From contig JALWQN010000149.1 of assembly GCA_027083115.1 (NCBI GenBank), forward strand, positions 5,599-35,850: a DNA stretch of 30,252 bases, written 5' to 3'. This DNA comes from Desulfurococcales archaeon. GTDB lineage: Archaea > Thermoproteota > Thermoprotei_A > Sulfolobales > NBVN01. Made by a program: the position numbers and the translations under genes. Each line of letters opens with the position of its first letter. Position 1 is the stretch's first letter. This document shows positions 30,160 through 30,252 of the stretch, in pieces. The notes under the pieces were generated by a model. That model ran no database searches, was not told the origin of the DNA, and saw only the letters and a program-made list of their open reading frames with translations.

Positions 30160-30252
30160 ACTTTAGTTAATGCATCGATTTATTTATGCCTTTCTTGAGT
30201 TACTAATTTTATATTACCGGGTTTGGTTCTGGATTGATAACCAGCAAATAAA

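Noticed and set aside
1..30252. CRISPR array, rRNA, transposase or integrase genes
   Set aside because: No regularly spaced repeats, rRNA signature or recombinase motif was seen on either strand.

Overview
The window looks like chromosomal DNA from a hyperthermophilic archaeon, probably a Thermoproteota-type (crenarchaeal) lineage. The evidence is the GC-rich tRNA in an AT-rich background, frequent GTG/TTG starts, TATA-box promoters about 26 nt before leaderless or short-leader starts, C/D box sRNAs, and archaeal families such as neelaredoxin-type superoxide reductase, DUF2299, COG2316 HD proteins and HtpX. I cannot name a genus. Genes are dense on both strands, with no CRISPR array, rRNA or recognisable insertion sequence.

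Layout. 1-4049: 3' end of an unknown gene, an HtpX-like membrane protease, three uncharacterised proteins, and an overlapping winged-helix/nucleotidyltransferase pair. 4050-4331: a gene-free gap holding two divergently oriented C/D box guide RNA candidates with a hairpin between them. 4332-9765: an HD phosphohydrolase; a three-gene metal-chelate/cobalamin-type ABC importer behind a perfect palindrome; a YfbR-like HD nucleotidase; an SDR oxidoreductase. 9819-10688: tRNA-Val(UAC), an antitoxin/MazF-type toxin pair, then a second exact copy of the tRNA 3' part, i.e. the footprint of a very small tRNA-targeted integrated element without an integrase. 10855-12829: a DUF1177 protein facing an ACR3/BASS-type transporter.

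13015-16007 is an oxygen and iron defence island. It holds a superoxide reductase with no ATG/GTG/TTG start (CTG proposed), a coupled unknown small gene, and, convergent to them, a flavodiiron protein followed by a ferritin-like/VIT1 membrane fusion. An inverted repeat covers the probable flavodiiron promoter. 16140-23595 carries a pilin-like surface protein, two PLP aminotransferases, a DUF2299-like protein, a divergent ATP-type PEP carboxykinase, a PH-domain membrane protein and an unknown gene.

23603-29835 holds aspartate carbamoyltransferase, a three-subunit molybdenum hydroxylase operon (xanthine dehydrogenase family) and, divergent from it, an allantoinase/dihydroorotase-family amidohydrolase. 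The last two suggest purine-ring or heterocycle breakdown, although substrates cannot be fixed from sequence. The PEP carboxykinase, aspartate aminotransferase and PyrB lie near one another and could link oxaloacetate, aspartate and pyrimidine synthesis. A short unknown gene ends the window.

The most interesting elements are the toxin-antitoxin pair between tRNA-Val and its 3'-half copy, the divergent guide RNA pair, and the superoxide reductase with a non-canonical start.
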